Source of the DNA: Altererythrobacter epoxidivorans
GTDB lineage: Bacteria > Pseudomonadota > Alphaproteobacteria > Sphingomonadales > Sphingomonadaceae
Direction: 5' to 3'
NCBI RefSeq assembly: GCF_001281485.1
Contig: NZ_CP012669.1
Span: 930,001 to 994,000 of the forward strand
Length of the DNA: 64,000 nucleotides
The notes under the pieces were generated by a model that saw nothing but the letters and a program-made list of their open reading frames with translations, did no database searches and was not told where the DNA came from. This document shows, in pieces, positions 1 to 9,102 of the stretch. Numbering within the stretch: the stretch's first letter is position 1; the number at the start of each line of letters is the position of its first letter. Made by a program: the position numbers and the translations under genes.

Positions 1-1
1 T

Positions 2-1336
2 GCCGACATTTCGCGCGCAATCGAAGAAGCGATGGCCGATGAAAGGCCTTCGCTGGTCGCTTGCAAGACGATCATCGGGAAGGGCGCCCCGAACAAACAG
101 GGCACCAGCGCGACTCACGGGGCGCCGCTCGGTCCGGACGAGATTGCCGCCGCGCGCGAGGCGCTGGGCTGGACCGCAGAGCCCTTCGTAGTACCGGACG
201 ATATCCTTGCCGATTGGCGATCGACGGGTGACGCCGGTAGAGGCATCTCGTCGGATTGGGACGCCCGACTGGCGGCCGACGAAGGCCGCGGCGCTGCATA
301 TAACGATCATATGGCCGGCATTGGCGATCGCGCATCTATGGCTGTGGAACAGCACATCAGGGCGCTGGCTGCAGAGCCAAAGAAGGTCGCAACCCGCAAG
401 GCGTCGGAACTGGCGCTTGGCCCGCTGACCGAAAAGCTCCCTCAGCTGATTGGCGGATCGGCCGACCTTACCGGATCGAACAACACCAAGACGCAGTTCA
501 CTGCGCCGTTCGTGGCTGACGATTATTCGGGCCGGTATGTCTATTACGGTATTCGCGAATTCGGCATGGCTGCCGCGATGAACGGCATGGCCCTGCACGG
601 GGGTGTCACGCCCTACGGCGGGACCTTCCTGATCTTCAGCGACTATTGCCGCAACGCGATCCGCCTATCGGCATTGCAGCAGGTCGGCGCGGTGTACGTC
701 CTGACCCATGATTCGATCGGTCTCGGCGAAGACGGCCCGACGCACCAGCCGGTCGAACAGGTAATGAGCCTGCGCCTGATCCCGAATCTAAACGTCTATC
801 GCCCGTGCGATACGATCGAGACGGCGGAATGCTGGGCGCTCGCATTGCAGGACGACAAGACGCCGTCGGTTCTTGCGCTATCTCGTCAGAACCTGCCGCA
901 GCTTCGCGGCGAAGGGGACGGCGGCTGGTCTGCTGCTTCGAACCGTTCTGCCAAGGGGGCCTATTGCTTGCGTCCGGCTTCTGCGGATCGCAAGGTCGTG
1001 TTGATCGCGACGGGTTCGGAAGTCGAACTGGCGGTCGCAGTAGCCGACGAACTCAAAGGCAAGGGCATTGGCGCGGACGTCGTTTCGATGCCTTGCATGG
1101 ACATCTTCGACCTTCAGGATGCCGGCTATCGCTCGGAACTGCTCCCTGCGGACGCGCTGAAGGTTTCGATCGAGGCCGGCAGCACGCTTGGTTGGCAGAA
1201 ATACACCGGGAACGACGGTTTGAATATCGGCCTGGACCGCTTCGGTGCCTCTGCACCGGCAGAACAGCTCTTTGAAAAATTCGGCTTCACTGCGGACGCT
1301 ATCGTTCCGCAAATCATGAACAAATTGAACGACTAA
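2..1336 (+). CDS. tkt: Transketolase, 5' end outside window
   Basis: Carries two-carbon ketol transfer between sugar phosphates in the non-oxidative pentose phosphate or Calvin pathway, using thiamine diphosphate and Mg2+. The reading frame is open to the first base, so the N-terminal pyrophosphate-binding part is outside the window. What remains is the end of that domain (HGAPLGPDEI), the pyrimidine-binding domain (IGGSADLTGSN, then YGIREFGMAAAMNG with the catalytic Glu of the REFGM block, then GLGEDGPTHQPVEQ with the substrate-binding His) and the C-terminal domain ending in IMNKLND. The gap start codon lies 15 bases downstream, so tkt-gap-pgk are probably co-transcribed. The family assignment is secure; the true start cannot be seen. 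Confidence 0.96.
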   Translation, partial: ADISRAIEEAMADERPSLVACKTIIGKGAPNKQGTSATHGAPLGPDEIAAAREALGWTAEPFVVPDDILADWRSTGDAGRGISSDWDARLAADEGRGAAYNDHMAGIGDRASMAVEQHIRALAAEPKKVATRKASELALGPLTEKLPQLIGGSADLTGSNNTKTQFTAPFVADDYSGRYVYYGIREFGMAAAMNGMALHGGVTPYGGTFLIFSDYCRNAIRLSALQQVGAVYVLTHDSIGLGEDGPTHQPVEQVMSLRLIPNLNVYRPCDTIETAECWALALQDDKTPSVLALSRQNLPQLRGEGDGGWSAASNRSAKGAYCLRPASADRKVVLIATGSEVELAVAVADELKGKGIGADVVSMPCMDIFDLQDAGYRSELLPADALKVSIEAGSTLGWQKYTGNDGLNIGLDRFGASAPAEQLFEKFGFTADAIVPQIMNKLND

Positions 1337-1351
1337 ACAGGAGTTTCTTTC

Positions 1352-2359
1352 ATGGCGACGAAGGTTGCGATCAACGGTTTCGGACGTATTGGGCGCCTTG
1401 TTGCCCGGGCCATTCTGGAACGTCACGACCACGATCTCGAACTGGTTTCGATCAACGATCTGGCGGACACCAAATCGAACGCCCTGCTGTTCCAGTACGA
1501 CAGCACGCATGGGCGCTTTCCGGGCACCGTCGAAGTCGGCGAAGGCTTCATCACGGTCAACGGCAAGAAGATCGTGGTCACCAGCGAACGCGATCCCGGT
1601 AACCTGCCGCACGCAGAGCAGGGCGTCGATATCGCGCTCGAATGCACCGGCTTCTTCCAGAGCCACGACGCAGCGGAACCGCACCTGAAGGCGGGGGCAA
1701 AGCGCGTGCTCATTTCGGCGCCCGCATCTGGCGTGTCGGCGACCATCGTTTACGGCGTGAACCACGAAACGCTGACTGCAGACGACGTTATCGTCTCCAA
1801 TGCCAGCTGCACCACCAACTGCCTGTCGCCGATGGCCAAGGTGCTTCACGACACGGTCGGTATCGAACGCGGTTTCATGACCACGATCCACAGCTACACC
1901 AACGACCAGCGCATGCTCGACCAGATGCACAGCGACATGCGCCGTGCGCGCGGCGGTGCGCAGAACATGATACCGACCACTACCGGTGCTGCCCGCGCGG
2001 TCGGCCTTGTGCTGCCTGAACTCGCCGGCAAGCTGGACGGATCTTCGGTTCGCGTTCCGACGCCGAACGTCAGCCTTGTCGATCTTGTCTTTACCCCGGG
2101 CCGCGATACCAGCGCCGAGGAACTCAACGCCGCGCTCAAGGCTGCAGCTGAGGGCAAGATGAAGGGTGTGCTCGATTACACCGATCAGCCGCTGGTGAGC
2201 AGTGACTTCAATCACCATCCGGCGAGTTCGACCATCGACAGCCTCGAGACCTCGGTCATGGAAGGCAAGCTCTGCCGCGTCGTCAGCTGGTACGACAACG
2301 AATGGGGCTTCTCGAACCGCATGATCGACACTGCTGGCGTCATGGCCGGCCTGATCTGA
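1352..2359 (+). CDS. gap: Glyceraldehyde-3-phosphate dehydrogenase, type I
   Basis: Oxidises glyceraldehyde-3-phosphate to 1,3-bisphosphoglycerate in the cytosol. It is 335 residues, the normal length. The N-terminal Rossmann motif INGFGRIGR (residues 7-15) is followed by an Asp near residue 36 (SINDLAD), which points to NAD rather than NADP preference. The catalytic centre [12 protein letters not shown] places Cys153, and His180 follows in TTIHSY. The start is fixed by an AGGAG 10 bases upstream of the ATG. The pgk ATG is 10 bases after the stop, so the two successive glycolytic steps share a transcript. Nothing unusual is seen. Confidence 0.98.
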   Translation: MATKVAINGFGRIGRLVARAILERHDHDLELVSINDLADTKSNALLFQYDSTHGRFPGTVEVGEGFITVNGKKIVVTSERDPGNLPHAEQGVDIALECTGFFQSHDAAEPHLKAGAKRVLISAPASGVSATIVYGVNHETLTADDVIVSNASCTTNCLSPMAKVLHDTVGIERGFMTTIHSYTNDQRMLDQMHSDMRRARGGAQNMIPTTTGAARAVGLVLPELAGKLDGSSVRVPTPNVSLVDLVFTPGRDTSAEELNAALKAAAEGKMKGVLDYTDQPLVSSDFNHHPASSTIDSLETSVMEGKLCRVVSWYDNEWGFSNRMIDTAGVMAGLI

Positions 2360-2369
2360 GGACTGACTG

Positions 2370-3569
2370 ATGGCGGGTTTCAAGACGCTCGATGACCTGG
2401 GTGACATAACCGGCAAGGTTGCGCTCGTCCGGGTCGACCTCAACCTCCCGATGAAGGGCGGTTCGGCCAGCGACGTGACGCGGGTCGAAGCGGTGAAACC
2501 CACCATTCTCGAACTGAGTGAGAAGGGGGCCAAGGTCGTCCTTCTCGCCCATTTCGGTCGCCCGAAAGGCCAGCGCAGCTCGGTGCTTTCGACGAGCATG
2601 GTCCAGGGCGATGTCGAACGTGTTCTCGACAAGGAGATCATGTTCATTCCGGAAGTTTCCGGTCCTGTGGTCGAGCAGGCACTCGGTATCCTGCGGGCCG
2701 GCGACATCGGCCTTATGGACAACGTCCGTTTCTGGCCTGGTGAAGAGGCGAATGATCCAGACTTCGCCAAGGCGATCGCGGCGAATGGCGATTTCTACGT
2801 CAACGACGCGTTTTCTGCCTCGCACCGCGCGCATGCATCGACTGAAGGTCTGGCGCACCTGCTTCCGGCTTATGCAGGCCGCGCGATGCAGAGGGAACTC
2901 ACCGCGCTCGATTCCGCGCTTGGCAATCCCGAACCGCCGGTTGCCGCAGTCGTGGGCGGGGCAAAGGTTTCGACGAAGCTCGACGTCCTGAAAAACCTCG
3001 TCGGCAAGGTGCAGCACCTGATCATCGGCGGCGGCATGGCCAATACTTTCTTGGCCGCAAAGGGTGTCGATGTCGGCAAATCCTTGTGCGAACATGACCT
3101 GACCGCAACCGCCAGCGAAATCATGGACGAAGCGGATCATGCCGGCTGCACGGTCCATCTGCCCTATGATGTCGTGGTGGCAAAGGAGTTCGCTCCCAAC
3201 CCGCCCAGCCTGCGCATCTGCAACGTCCATGAAGTCGCCGAAGATGAAATGATCCTCGATGTCGGACCACTTGCGGTCGAGGCGCTTGGCGATGTGCTCA
3301 AGACTTGCCGTACGCTCGTCTGGAACGGCCCACTGGGCGCATTCGAAACCGAACCCTTCGATGCAGCGACCGTAGCGCTTGCCCGGACGGCAGCCGCACT
3401 GACGCAGGAAGGATCGCTGATTTCGGTAGCGGGGGGCGGTGACACCGTCGCCGCGCTCGCACATGCAGGCGTGGCCGACCAGGTCACCTATGTCTCTACC
3501 GCGGGCGGTGCTTTCCTCGAATGGATGGAGGGCAAGGAATTGCCCGGTGTAGCGGCTCTCAATGGCTGA
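2370..3569 (+). CDS. pgk: Phosphoglycerate kinase
   Basis: Transfers the acyl-phosphate of 1,3-bisphosphoglycerate to ADP, and can run in reverse. At 399 residues it is the usual bacterial size. Substrate-domain motifs are VRVDLNLPM (about residue 21) and LAHFGRPKG (about 59). The nucleotide-domain motifs are GGAKVSTKLDVL (near 195), WNGPLGAFE (near 317) and the glycine-rich GGGDTVAAL (near 355). The last codons overlap the start of the following NTF2-like gene by 8 bases, which implies translational coupling at the end of the tkt-gap-pgk run. Confidence 0.98.
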   Translation: MAGFKTLDDLGDITGKVALVRVDLNLPMKGGSASDVTRVEAVKPTILELSEKGAKVVLLAHFGRPKGQRSSVLSTSMVQGDVERVLDKEIMFIPEVSGPVVEQALGILRAGDIGLMDNVRFWPGEEANDPDFAKAIAANGDFYVNDAFSASHRAHASTEGLAHLLPAYAGRAMQRELTALDSALGNPEPPVAAVVGGAKVSTKLDVLKNLVGKVQHLIIGGGMANTFLAAKGVDVGKSLCEHDLTATASEIMDEADHAGCTVHLPYDVVVAKEFAPNPPSLRICNVHEVAEDEMILDVGPLAVEALGDVLKTCRTLVWNGPLGAFETEPFDAATVALARTAAALTQEGSLISVAGGGDTVAALAHAGVADQVTYVSTAGGAFLEWMEGKELPGVAALNG

Positions 3570-3990
3570 TATTGCCGCAGAAATCGAAACGCTCGAACAC
3601 CGCTTCATGCGCGCATGGATGCGCCGTGAAGCGGGCGAATTGCGCAAGCTGGCAGCGCGCGATTTCATGATGATTGTCGCATCCGAACCGTCACAACTGC
3701 TTGATCGCCCAAGCTTCGTCGAAGCCATGTCCGGGCCGTTTTCGTGTCAGGGCTTCCGCTTCAACGAAGTCTGTGTGCGAAAGCATGGGCGCTCGGCCTG
3801 GTTCACGGCCAGTGCGGAGTTGGAACTCAAAATCGATCGCCGCGACTGGACCGGCAAGTTCTGGATCAGCGACTTGTGGATGAAGGGCAGGGTGAAACGT
3901 GGTTGGAAGCTCGTCGAACGCAGTCTTGCACGTACCGACAGTGACGACAAACTGCCTGCCTCGATCCGGCATCTGCAGCTCTGGCATTGA
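3562..3990 (+). CDS. NTF2-like (DUF4440-type) hypothetical protein
   Basis: A 142-residue soluble protein of unknown function. It begins with a helix ETLEHRFMRAWMRREAGEL, then a DFMMIV strand and alternating strands with conserved aromatics (FWISDLWMK, RGWKLVERSL). This is the layout of the SnoaL/DUF4440 branch of the NTF2 fold, which usually forms small-molecule pockets. There is no signal peptide and no membrane segment. The ATG lies inside the last codons of pgk (8-base overlap), so it is made from the glycolytic transcript. A role in sugar metabolism can be guessed only from position. The fold assignment is by pattern and should be treated as tentative. Confidence 0.7.
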   Translation: MADIAAEIETLEHRFMRAWMRREAGELRKLAARDFMMIVASEPSQLLDRPSFVEAMSGPFSCQGFRFNEVCVRKHGRSAWFTASAELELKIDRRDWTGKFWISDLWMKGRVKRGWKLVERSLARTDSDDKLPASIRHLQLWH

Positions 3991-4089
3991 AGCTTTGCCG
4001 GGGCGAGTTCGGCCATCATTAGCGGCAGCTACACCAAGGTTTAGGAAAGGTTTTCCACGTGCTGTTGCAAGCGGCGAGGGGCGTGGCTA

Positions 4090-4101
4090 TTGGCGCGCCA
4101 A
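4090..4101. promoter_or_regulatory. Palindrome upstream of aldolase
   Basis: TTGGCGCGCCAA is a perfect 12-base palindrome, 42 bases before the aldolase ATG, in a 153-base intergenic stretch. Its position suits an operator for a dimeric regulator, but GC-rich palindromes occur by chance in such a genome and no second copy was noticed in the window. Confidence 0.25.
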
Positions 4102-4143
4102 CGCATTCGTATGCACCGCACCAGATGCACAGGGCAGGGACTT

Positions 4144-5028
4144 ATGAACTTCGAAGAAATGAAGACCAAGATCGCCACCGGTGAAGGCTTTATCGCGGCG
4201 CTGGACCAGTCCGGCGGTTCGACTCCCAAGGCTCTGCGTGGATACGGTGTCGGCGATGACGAATGGTCGGGCGATGACGAAATGTTCGCCCGCATCCACG
4301 AAATGCGCAGCCGCGTCATCACCTCGCCCTGTTTCGGCAATGGCAAGGTTATCGGCGCGATCCTGTTCGAAAAGACGATGGATGGTGAGGTCGACGGCAA
4401 GACCACAGCTGATGCGCTGAAGGCTCGCGGCGTCGTGCCTTTCATCAAGGTCGATCAGGGACTGGCCGACGAGCAGGACGGCGCTCAGATGATGAAGCCG
4501 CTCGACAAGCTTCCCGCGCTTCTCGAGAAATCGGTTAACGCCGGCATGTTCGGAACCAAGATGCGCTCGGTCATCAAGTCGGCAAATCCGAAGGGGATTG
4601 CCGACGTCGTGGCCCAGCAGTTCGAGGTCGGGAACCAGATTTGCGATGCCGGTCTCGTCCCGATTCTCGAGCCGGAATACGACATCACGGCCGACGATCG
4701 CGCAGAAGGCGAAAAGATCCTGCTAGATGAGCTGATGAAGGGCCTGAACGCTCTTCCGGAAGGCCGCCAGGTCATGCTGAAGCTTTCCATCCCAGTCGAG
4801 CCGGGTCTCTACACCCCTGCGATCGAACATCCCAACGTTCTGCGCGTAGTCGCTCTTTCTGGTGGCTTTTCGACCGACGATGCTTGCGAGCACCTGGCGA
4901 AGAACCCCGGCATGATCGCGAGCTTCAGCCGCGGCCTGTTGCAGGATCTTCGCAAGGATCTGTCGGACGAGGAATTCGACGCGGCGCTCGGCAAGGCGAT
5001 CGATCAGATCGCAGCAGCGTCCAACTGA
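4144..5028 (+). CDS. fda: Fructose-bisphosphate aldolase, class I
   Basis: Cleaves or forms fructose-1,6-bisphosphate through a Schiff base, without a metal. It is 294 residues, the size of the short class I bacterial type (as in Staphylococcus). Visible blocks are ALDQSGGSTPKALRGYGV (19-36), IKVDQGL (101-107), ILEPEYDI (174-181) and MLKLSIP, whose Lys213 is the expected Schiff-base residue. An in-frame ATG 54 bases further upstream exists, but the ATG at 4144 matches the family N-terminus (MNFEEMKTKI) and is preceded by a purine-rich AGGGCAGGGA. It is separated from the pgk cluster by about 150 bases holding a perfect palindrome, so it may have its own promoter. Confidence 0.95.
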   Translation: MNFEEMKTKIATGEGFIAALDQSGGSTPKALRGYGVGDDEWSGDDEMFARIHEMRSRVITSPCFGNGKVIGAILFEKTMDGEVDGKTTADALKARGVVPFIKVDQGLADEQDGAQMMKPLDKLPALLEKSVNAGMFGTKMRSVIKSANPKGIADVVAQQFEVGNQICDAGLVPILEPEYDITADDRAEGEKILLDELMKGLNALPEGRQVMLKLSIPVEPGLYTPAIEHPNVLRVVALSGGFSTDDACEHLAKNPGMIASFSRGLLQDLRKDLSDEEFDAALGKAIDQIAAASN

Positions 5029-5038
5029 TCTTCGGTCC

Positions 5039-5395
5039 CTATTCGTAGGGCTCGAAAACCCAGTCCAGTCGATAGCGTGAAAGCGGGATCGCGCTGCCTT
5101 CGCGCGGCGGCGTCGCAGTATCGACGAGGGTCAGCACGCCTTCGCGCAGGAAAATCGGTTCGCCGAGTTCTGCCGAATATTCCCAGTCATGACCACGATC
5201 CCGAACGACCGCGGCGACGAGCAACCGGTCCCGGCCGAAGCATGGTGCCGGAGTTTCGCAGCGCGAATCTTCGATAATCGCCACGGCAGTCACCGAAAGG
5301 TCGCTCGCCAGCGCGTAGCTGCGAAAGACGGGAGTGTCGGCGAGATAGACGGGCGTTGAAGCGAGGATGAGGCCCAGGGCGCTGGCAATCGGCAT
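5039..5395 (-). CDS. Small exported protein with DSRC motif (paralogue 1)
   Basis: A 118-residue protein of unknown function. The first 20 residues form a hydrophobic export signal (MPIASALGLILASTPVYLA). The mature part carries IIEDSRCETPAPCFG, a Cys-x6-Cys pair also present in the neighbouring gene at 5511-5915, and both end with a YRL segment. The start is supported by AAGGAG 8 bases upstream. It runs convergent to the aldolase, with 10 bases between the stops. The two cysteines may form a disulfide in the periplasm or bind a metal; this is inference. No named family is recognised. Confidence 0.7.
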   Translation of the reverse strand: MPIASALGLILASTPVYLADTPVFRSYALASDLSVTAVAIIEDSRCETPAPCFGRDRLLVAAVVRDRGHDWEYSAELGEPIFLREGVLTLVDTATPPREGSAIPLSRYRLDWVFEPYE

Positions 5396-5510
5396 GGCGG
5401 AAACTCCTTCACAGCCGATGTATCATTTTCCTCGCGCCTCGTATCGTGCCCGTATGCACTGTCCTGATTGGAAACAGAGTTTCGAGACGGTTAACCCTGT
5501 TCGGGACGAG

Positions 5511-5915
5511 CTAGAGCGCCTGGGCGTAGGTTAGCCGGTAATCCGTCTTCTGCACCGGGCCATTGGTCATTACGGTCGGCGCTGCGTCGATCAGCTTGAT
5601 GACGCGATCATGCGTTCCGTACATTTCGCCAAGGGTGATATCGGCCGTATCGCGCCAGCCAGCGCCATCGATCCGGGTCGTCACTACCAGCCGTCCAGCC
5701 CAGACACATCGTGCGTTCGCGGGGCACCGGCTATCCTCCTTGATCGCTTTTGGAGTGACGACGAGGTCACCGACCACGACGGGTTGATCCAAGGCAACTG
5801 GCGTGCCTTCAGCGCGAGGGGTGCCTTCAACGATCGGTGCATCAGGGATGACTGCACATGCGGTCAAAGAGGCAGCGAGGGTGAGAGTGATTGCGAGTTT
5901 GTGAGTGTCGATCAT
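5511..5915 (-). CDS. Small lipoprotein with DSRCP-CxWAG motif (paralogue 2)
   Basis: A 134-residue predicted lipoprotein of unknown function. The signal ends in the lipobox LTAC with Cys20 as the lipidated residue, followed by a Pro/Val-rich linker. The core IKEDSRCPANARCVWAGRL is a motif seen in many unannotated bacterial envelope proteins (DSRCP, then C-x-W-A-G). It corresponds to IIEDSRCETPAPCFG in the gene downstream on the same strand, so the pair probably arose by duplication. The 115-base gap between them holds no gene. It is divergent from thiE. Confidence 0.72.
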   Translation of the reverse strand: MIDTHKLAITLTLAASLTACAVIPDAPIVEGTPRAEGTPVALDQPVVVGDLVVTPKAIKEDSRCPANARCVWAGRLVVTTRIDGAGWRDTADITLGEMYGTHDRVIKLIDAAPTVMTNGPVQKTDYRLTYAQAL

Positions 5916-5994
5916 GACGCGAAGTTAGCGCTTGCATCGCTGTCGCTCGCCTGAATGGGTGACGAGGGCAAACGATATGGCTAGAGGGCGTTTC

Positions 5995-6627
5995 ATGCCC
6001 GATATTGCACCCTGCCAGCTCTACCTGATTTCGCCGCTCGACGTTTCCGGAGACTTTCCCGCGAGATTATCGAATGCGCTCGCCGCAGGGGCCGGGTTGG
6101 TCACTGCTTTCCAGTTTCGCGTGAAGGATATCGACCAGCATGAGGCGGCATTGCTGGCCGAACCGTTGCAGAGAATCTGCGCGGAGCACGACGTTGCTTT
6201 CATCGTGAATGACAGCATTTCCCTCGCCAAACGCGTTGGAGCCGATGGCGTACATCTGGGGCAGGGTGATGGAAATCCGAAGGAAGCTCGCGAGGTTTTG
6301 GGTCGCGAAGCCCAGATTGGCGTGACCTGTCATGCGAGTAAGCACCTTGCGATGGAAGCAGGTGAAGCCGGTGCCGATTATGTCGCGTTCGGTGCATTCT
6401 ACCCTTCGTCCACGAAGGAAACCGAGCATAGGCCAAGTCCAGATATCCTCGAATGGTGGAGCACATTGTTCGAGATCCCCTGCGTTGCAATTGGCGGGAT
6501 CACACCGGACAATTGCGCGCCTCTGGTGAGGGCCGGGGCAGACTTTCTCGCCGTCTCCAACGCGGTATGGGGCGGAGACGAAGTTGCTGCGGTAAAAGCT
6601 TTTTCGGATAAAATCGCGTCGGCGTGA
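5995..6627 (+). CDS. thiE: Thiamine-phosphate synthase
   Basis: Joins hydroxymethylpyrimidine diphosphate and thiazole phosphate to give thiamine phosphate. About 210 residues with the TIM-barrel blocks of the family: FIVNDSISLAKRVGADGVHLGQGD (the VHLGQ diphosphate site), IGVTCHASKHLA, DYVAFGAFYPSSTKE and the C-terminal phosphate site IGGITPDNCAPLVRAGADFLAV. Two in-frame ATGs (5977, 5995) both have a purine-rich stretch before them. The second, with AGAGGG 6 bases upstream, was chosen because the protein then begins directly with the first beta strand (QLYLISP). It stands alone, and no TPP riboswitch fits in the short upstream gap. Confidence 0.92.
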   Translation: MPDIAPCQLYLISPLDVSGDFPARLSNALAAGAGLVTAFQFRVKDIDQHEAALLAEPLQRICAEHDVAFIVNDSISLAKRVGADGVHLGQGDGNPKEAREVLGREAQIGVTCHASKHLAMEAGEAGADYVAFGAFYPSSTKETEHRPSPDILEWWSTLFEIPCVAIGGITPDNCAPLVRAGADFLAVSNAVWGGDEVAAVKAFSDKIASA

Positions 6628-6675
6628 GTTGATGACCCGAAACGGACCATCCGGTCCGGACATTGGGAGTCATCT

Positions 6676-7902
6676 ATGCGCCGCCTTCTCGCCTCTGCTG
6701 CCCTGCTTGCCCTTGTAGCTTGCGGCTCACCGGACACGTCAGGGGACGAAGCAGCGGCCGAGGCAGATCGTACTGCAAATGCAACGACGCAAAACCTTGC
6801 CGATGCTATGGCTTCAGACGACGACGGTGAAAGCACCGACAAATCGCTCGACATTCCTGACAGTGAAGATCGTCCGGTCATGCAGCTTCAGGTGGTGCTC
6901 GATCGATTGGGGTTCGGGCCCGGTGTCATCGACGGCAAGACGGGCATGAGCACCGAAAACGCGCTGCGCGGCTTTCAGGAAGCGAATGATCTCGAGATAA
7001 CTGGCGAGAACGACGAAGCCACCACGAAGGCTCTCGCACAATGGGATCGCATTCCCGCCACCCGGATTGTCACCATTCCCGACAATTGGGGGAGCCTGTC
7101 GTTCGAGGAAATTCCCGACGACCCTGCCAAGCAAGCCGAGATGGAGGGCATGGGGTACGAAACGCTCGATGAAAAACTCGCCGAGCGTTTTCACACCACG
7201 CTGGAAGTGCTTAGACAATTGAATCCCGGCGGTCGTCCGGCAGGCATCAGCGATGGCAACTCTGAGGGTAATTCGGCGACACCGAACCCATCCTCCAAAT
7301 CGTCATCGGCTGGCGAAGCTGCCGAGAGCGATCCGCCCCCAACCAAGCGTCCCGGGGACAGCTATTTTCAGGCAGGACAGCAAATCCGTGTGCCAAACAT
7401 CGGTGCGGACAAGATCACGAAGGGCGCGGTGAGCGACGACGGATGGCGTTCGACGCTGGCATCGCTCGGTGTCGGAAGCGATCAACCCGATGTTTCGAAA
7501 ATAGTCGTCAGCAAGAGCGCCGGCACGCTCAAGGCATATGACATGGGCGGCAAGCTAGTAGCGCTGTTCACGGTTACGACCGGATCGAGCCACGATCCCC
7601 TGCCGCTGGGCGAATGGGGCATCACCGGAGTCGCGCACAATCCGCCCTTTGCTTATAACCCGGAATTGTTCTGGGACGTTTCGGACGACGAGGAAAAGCA
7701 GCAGCTTCCTCCGGGTCCGAACGGCCCGGTCGGCGTCGTATGGATCGACCTGACCAAGGAGCATTACGGCATCCACGGCACGCCGGAGCCGCAGACCATC
7801 GGACGTACGCAGAGCCACGGTTGCGTCCGACTGACGAATTGGGACGCCGCACGTCTTGCCGAGATGGTTTCGGGGAGCACAAAGGTGATCTTCGAGGCAT
7901 GA
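6676..7902 (+). CDS. L,D-transpeptidase lipoprotein with peptidoglycan-binding domain
   Basis: Cross-links peptidoglycan stem peptides or attaches proteins to them in the periplasm. The 408-residue protein starts with a lipoprotein signal (LVAC, Cys16). It then has an acidic linker, a PG_binding_1-type domain (about 72-120: VLDRLGFGPGVIDGKTG), a Ser/Pro-rich spacer near 200-230 and a C-terminal YkuD domain. The active-site block is HYGIHGTPEP, then SHGCVRLTNWDA with catalytic Cys383. The M23 peptidase gene begins 17 bases after the stop, suggesting a two-gene cell-wall unit. Confidence 0.93.
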   Translation: MRRLLASAALLALVACGSPDTSGDEAAAEADRTANATTQNLADAMASDDDGESTDKSLDIPDSEDRPVMQLQVVLDRLGFGPGVIDGKTGMSTENALRGFQEANDLEITGENDEATTKALAQWDRIPATRIVTIPDNWGSLSFEEIPDDPAKQAEMEGMGYETLDEKLAERFHTTLEVLRQLNPGGRPAGISDGNSEGNSATPNPSSKSSSAGEAAESDPPPTKRPGDSYFQAGQQIRVPNIGADKITKGAVSDDGWRSTLASLGVGSDQPDVSKIVVSKSAGTLKAYDMGGKLVALFTVTTGSSHDPLPLGEWGITGVAHNPPFAYNPELFWDVSDDEEKQQLPPGPNGPVGVVWIDLTKEHYGIHGTPEPQTIGRTQSHGCVRLTNWDAARLAEMVSGSTKVIFEA

Positions 7903-7919
7903 TGGGTTAGAGGGGACAA

Positions 7920-8606
7920 ATGGGCATTATCGATCGCATTCTCACCATCGTCATTACCGCCACGCTGACCTCTGCTGTGTGGATTGTCGCGGGTGGCAGC
8001 CTGATTGAAATGGCGGGGAGCCGTGAGGGGGAAAGGTCGCTGCGGCCTGCCGAAGCCGCGCCGAGCGATGCACCGGAATCACCCCCGGCCGTCGCAGTGC
8101 CGAACGGCGACAATACCACGGTCGCATCCGAAGATGCTCCGCTCGACACGCGAAGCGTCACAGGGGCTACAGACGATGTGCTCCAGATACCCGTCCACAA
8201 TGTCCGGCCGAGCGATCTTACTGACACCTTCATGGATGAACGCGGCGGCGGCGACCGAATGCATGAAGCAATCGATATCATGGCGCCCAGGGGCACCAGT
8301 GTCCTGGCCGCCGCGCCTGGCACGGTTGAGAAGCTGTTCGTTTCGGAAGCCGGCGGCAACACGATCTATGTGCGCAGCACCGATCGCAAGACGATCTACT
8401 ACTACGCACATCTCGACGAATATTCGGAAGGTTTGAAAGAGGGCCAGAAGGTCCGCCGCGGTCAGCGGCTGGGGACGGTGGGTAGCACCGGAAACGCGTC
8501 ACGCGAGGCGCCGCATCTCCATTTTGCCATTCTGCGCACCACGGCCGACGCCAGTTGGTGGGAACCAACCAATGCGGTCAATCCGTATCCTTTGTTGAAG
8601 AAGTAA
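7920..8606 (+). CDS. Membrane-anchored M23 family metallopeptidase
   Basis: A LytM-type zinc peptidase or its inactive relative acting on peptidoglycan. The 228-residue protein has one N-terminal membrane anchor (residues 5-25), a charged linker, and the M23 domain from about residue 95. Zinc ligands are visible as His115 and Asp119 in MHEAID, and His201 in PHLHF, with the catalytic His199; YYYAHLD lies between. All key residues are present, so it is probably active. It follows the L,D-transpeptidase gene by 17 bases. Confidence 0.92.
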   Translation: MGIIDRILTIVITATLTSAVWIVAGGSLIEMAGSREGERSLRPAEAAPSDAPESPPAVAVPNGDNTTVASEDAPLDTRSVTGATDDVLQIPVHNVRPSDLTDTFMDERGGGDRMHEAIDIMAPRGTSVLAAAPGTVEKLFVSEAGGNTIYVRSTDRKTIYYYAHLDEYSEGLKEGQKVRRGQRLGTVGSTGNASREAPHLHFAILRTTADASWWEPTNAVNPYPLLKK

Positions 8607-8617
8607 CCGGCAAAAGC

Positions 8618-8977
8618 TCAGTGAGTGCTTGAGACCCTGATGCAGATCATGCGGCCGAGCGAGCCCTCCGGTTCGATCGACTGAAGTTCGGCGTTACCAG
8701 TGCGGCGGAAATTGCGGCCTTTGAACGGCCCACGGGTAAACGTGAAATTGCGGCCTTTGAGGATGTAGGTGCCGTGACCTGCTTCGGACCGATAGCTAGA
8801 GGCTCCGCTAAGGACGAAACTTTCGTCCGGGACGCTGGTCCACGCCGGACCCGTCGCATCGCCGGGCAGGGCGCATTCGTAGCGGCCATGAGGCATGGTC
8901 TTCAGCATACCGCCGTTCAAGCCATGGGCCGGCGCGGATGCCGCCAGTACCGCGATGAGGGCAATGAGCTTTCGCAT
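8618..8977 (-). CDS. Exported hypothetical protein
   Basis: A 119-residue protein of unknown function with a clear cleavable signal (MRKLIALIAVLAASAPAHG). The mature part is beta-rich (GRYECALPGD, then FTFTRGPFKGRNFRRTG), with two cysteines (ALPGD region and the MICIRV end) that could pair in the periplasm. The ATG at 8977 was chosen over one 57 bases upstream because it puts the signal peptide at the N-terminus. It is convergent with the M23 gene, with 11 bases between the stops. No family was recognised. Confidence 0.68.
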   Translation of the reverse strand: MRKLIALIAVLAASAPAHGLNGGMLKTMPHGRYECALPGDATGPAWTSVPDESFVLSGASSYRSEAGHGTYILKGRNFTFTRGPFKGRNFRRTGNAELQSIEPEGSLGRMICIRVSSTH

Positions 8978-9102
8978 GGGCGGTCCGTTATCAGGAAGAA
9001 GTGGCGAATTCCAGCCGCCTTGCCGTATCGCCACGGGTAAGCTAAGGGCGCGGCGCAGATTTGCGGGCAGCTCGTCCGCTCTCCCACAAGAAGGTTTCTC
9101 CG

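Noticed and set aside
878..2770. 630-codon open frame on the minus strand across tkt, gap and pgk
   Set aside because: It is antisense to three certain glycolytic genes, has low-complexity Arg/His-rich composition and no ribosome site; an effect of high GC codon use.
5932..5994. Longer N-terminus of thiE from upstream start codons
   Set aside because: Extra residues do not belong to the barrel fold, and a good ribosome site precedes the ATG at 5995.
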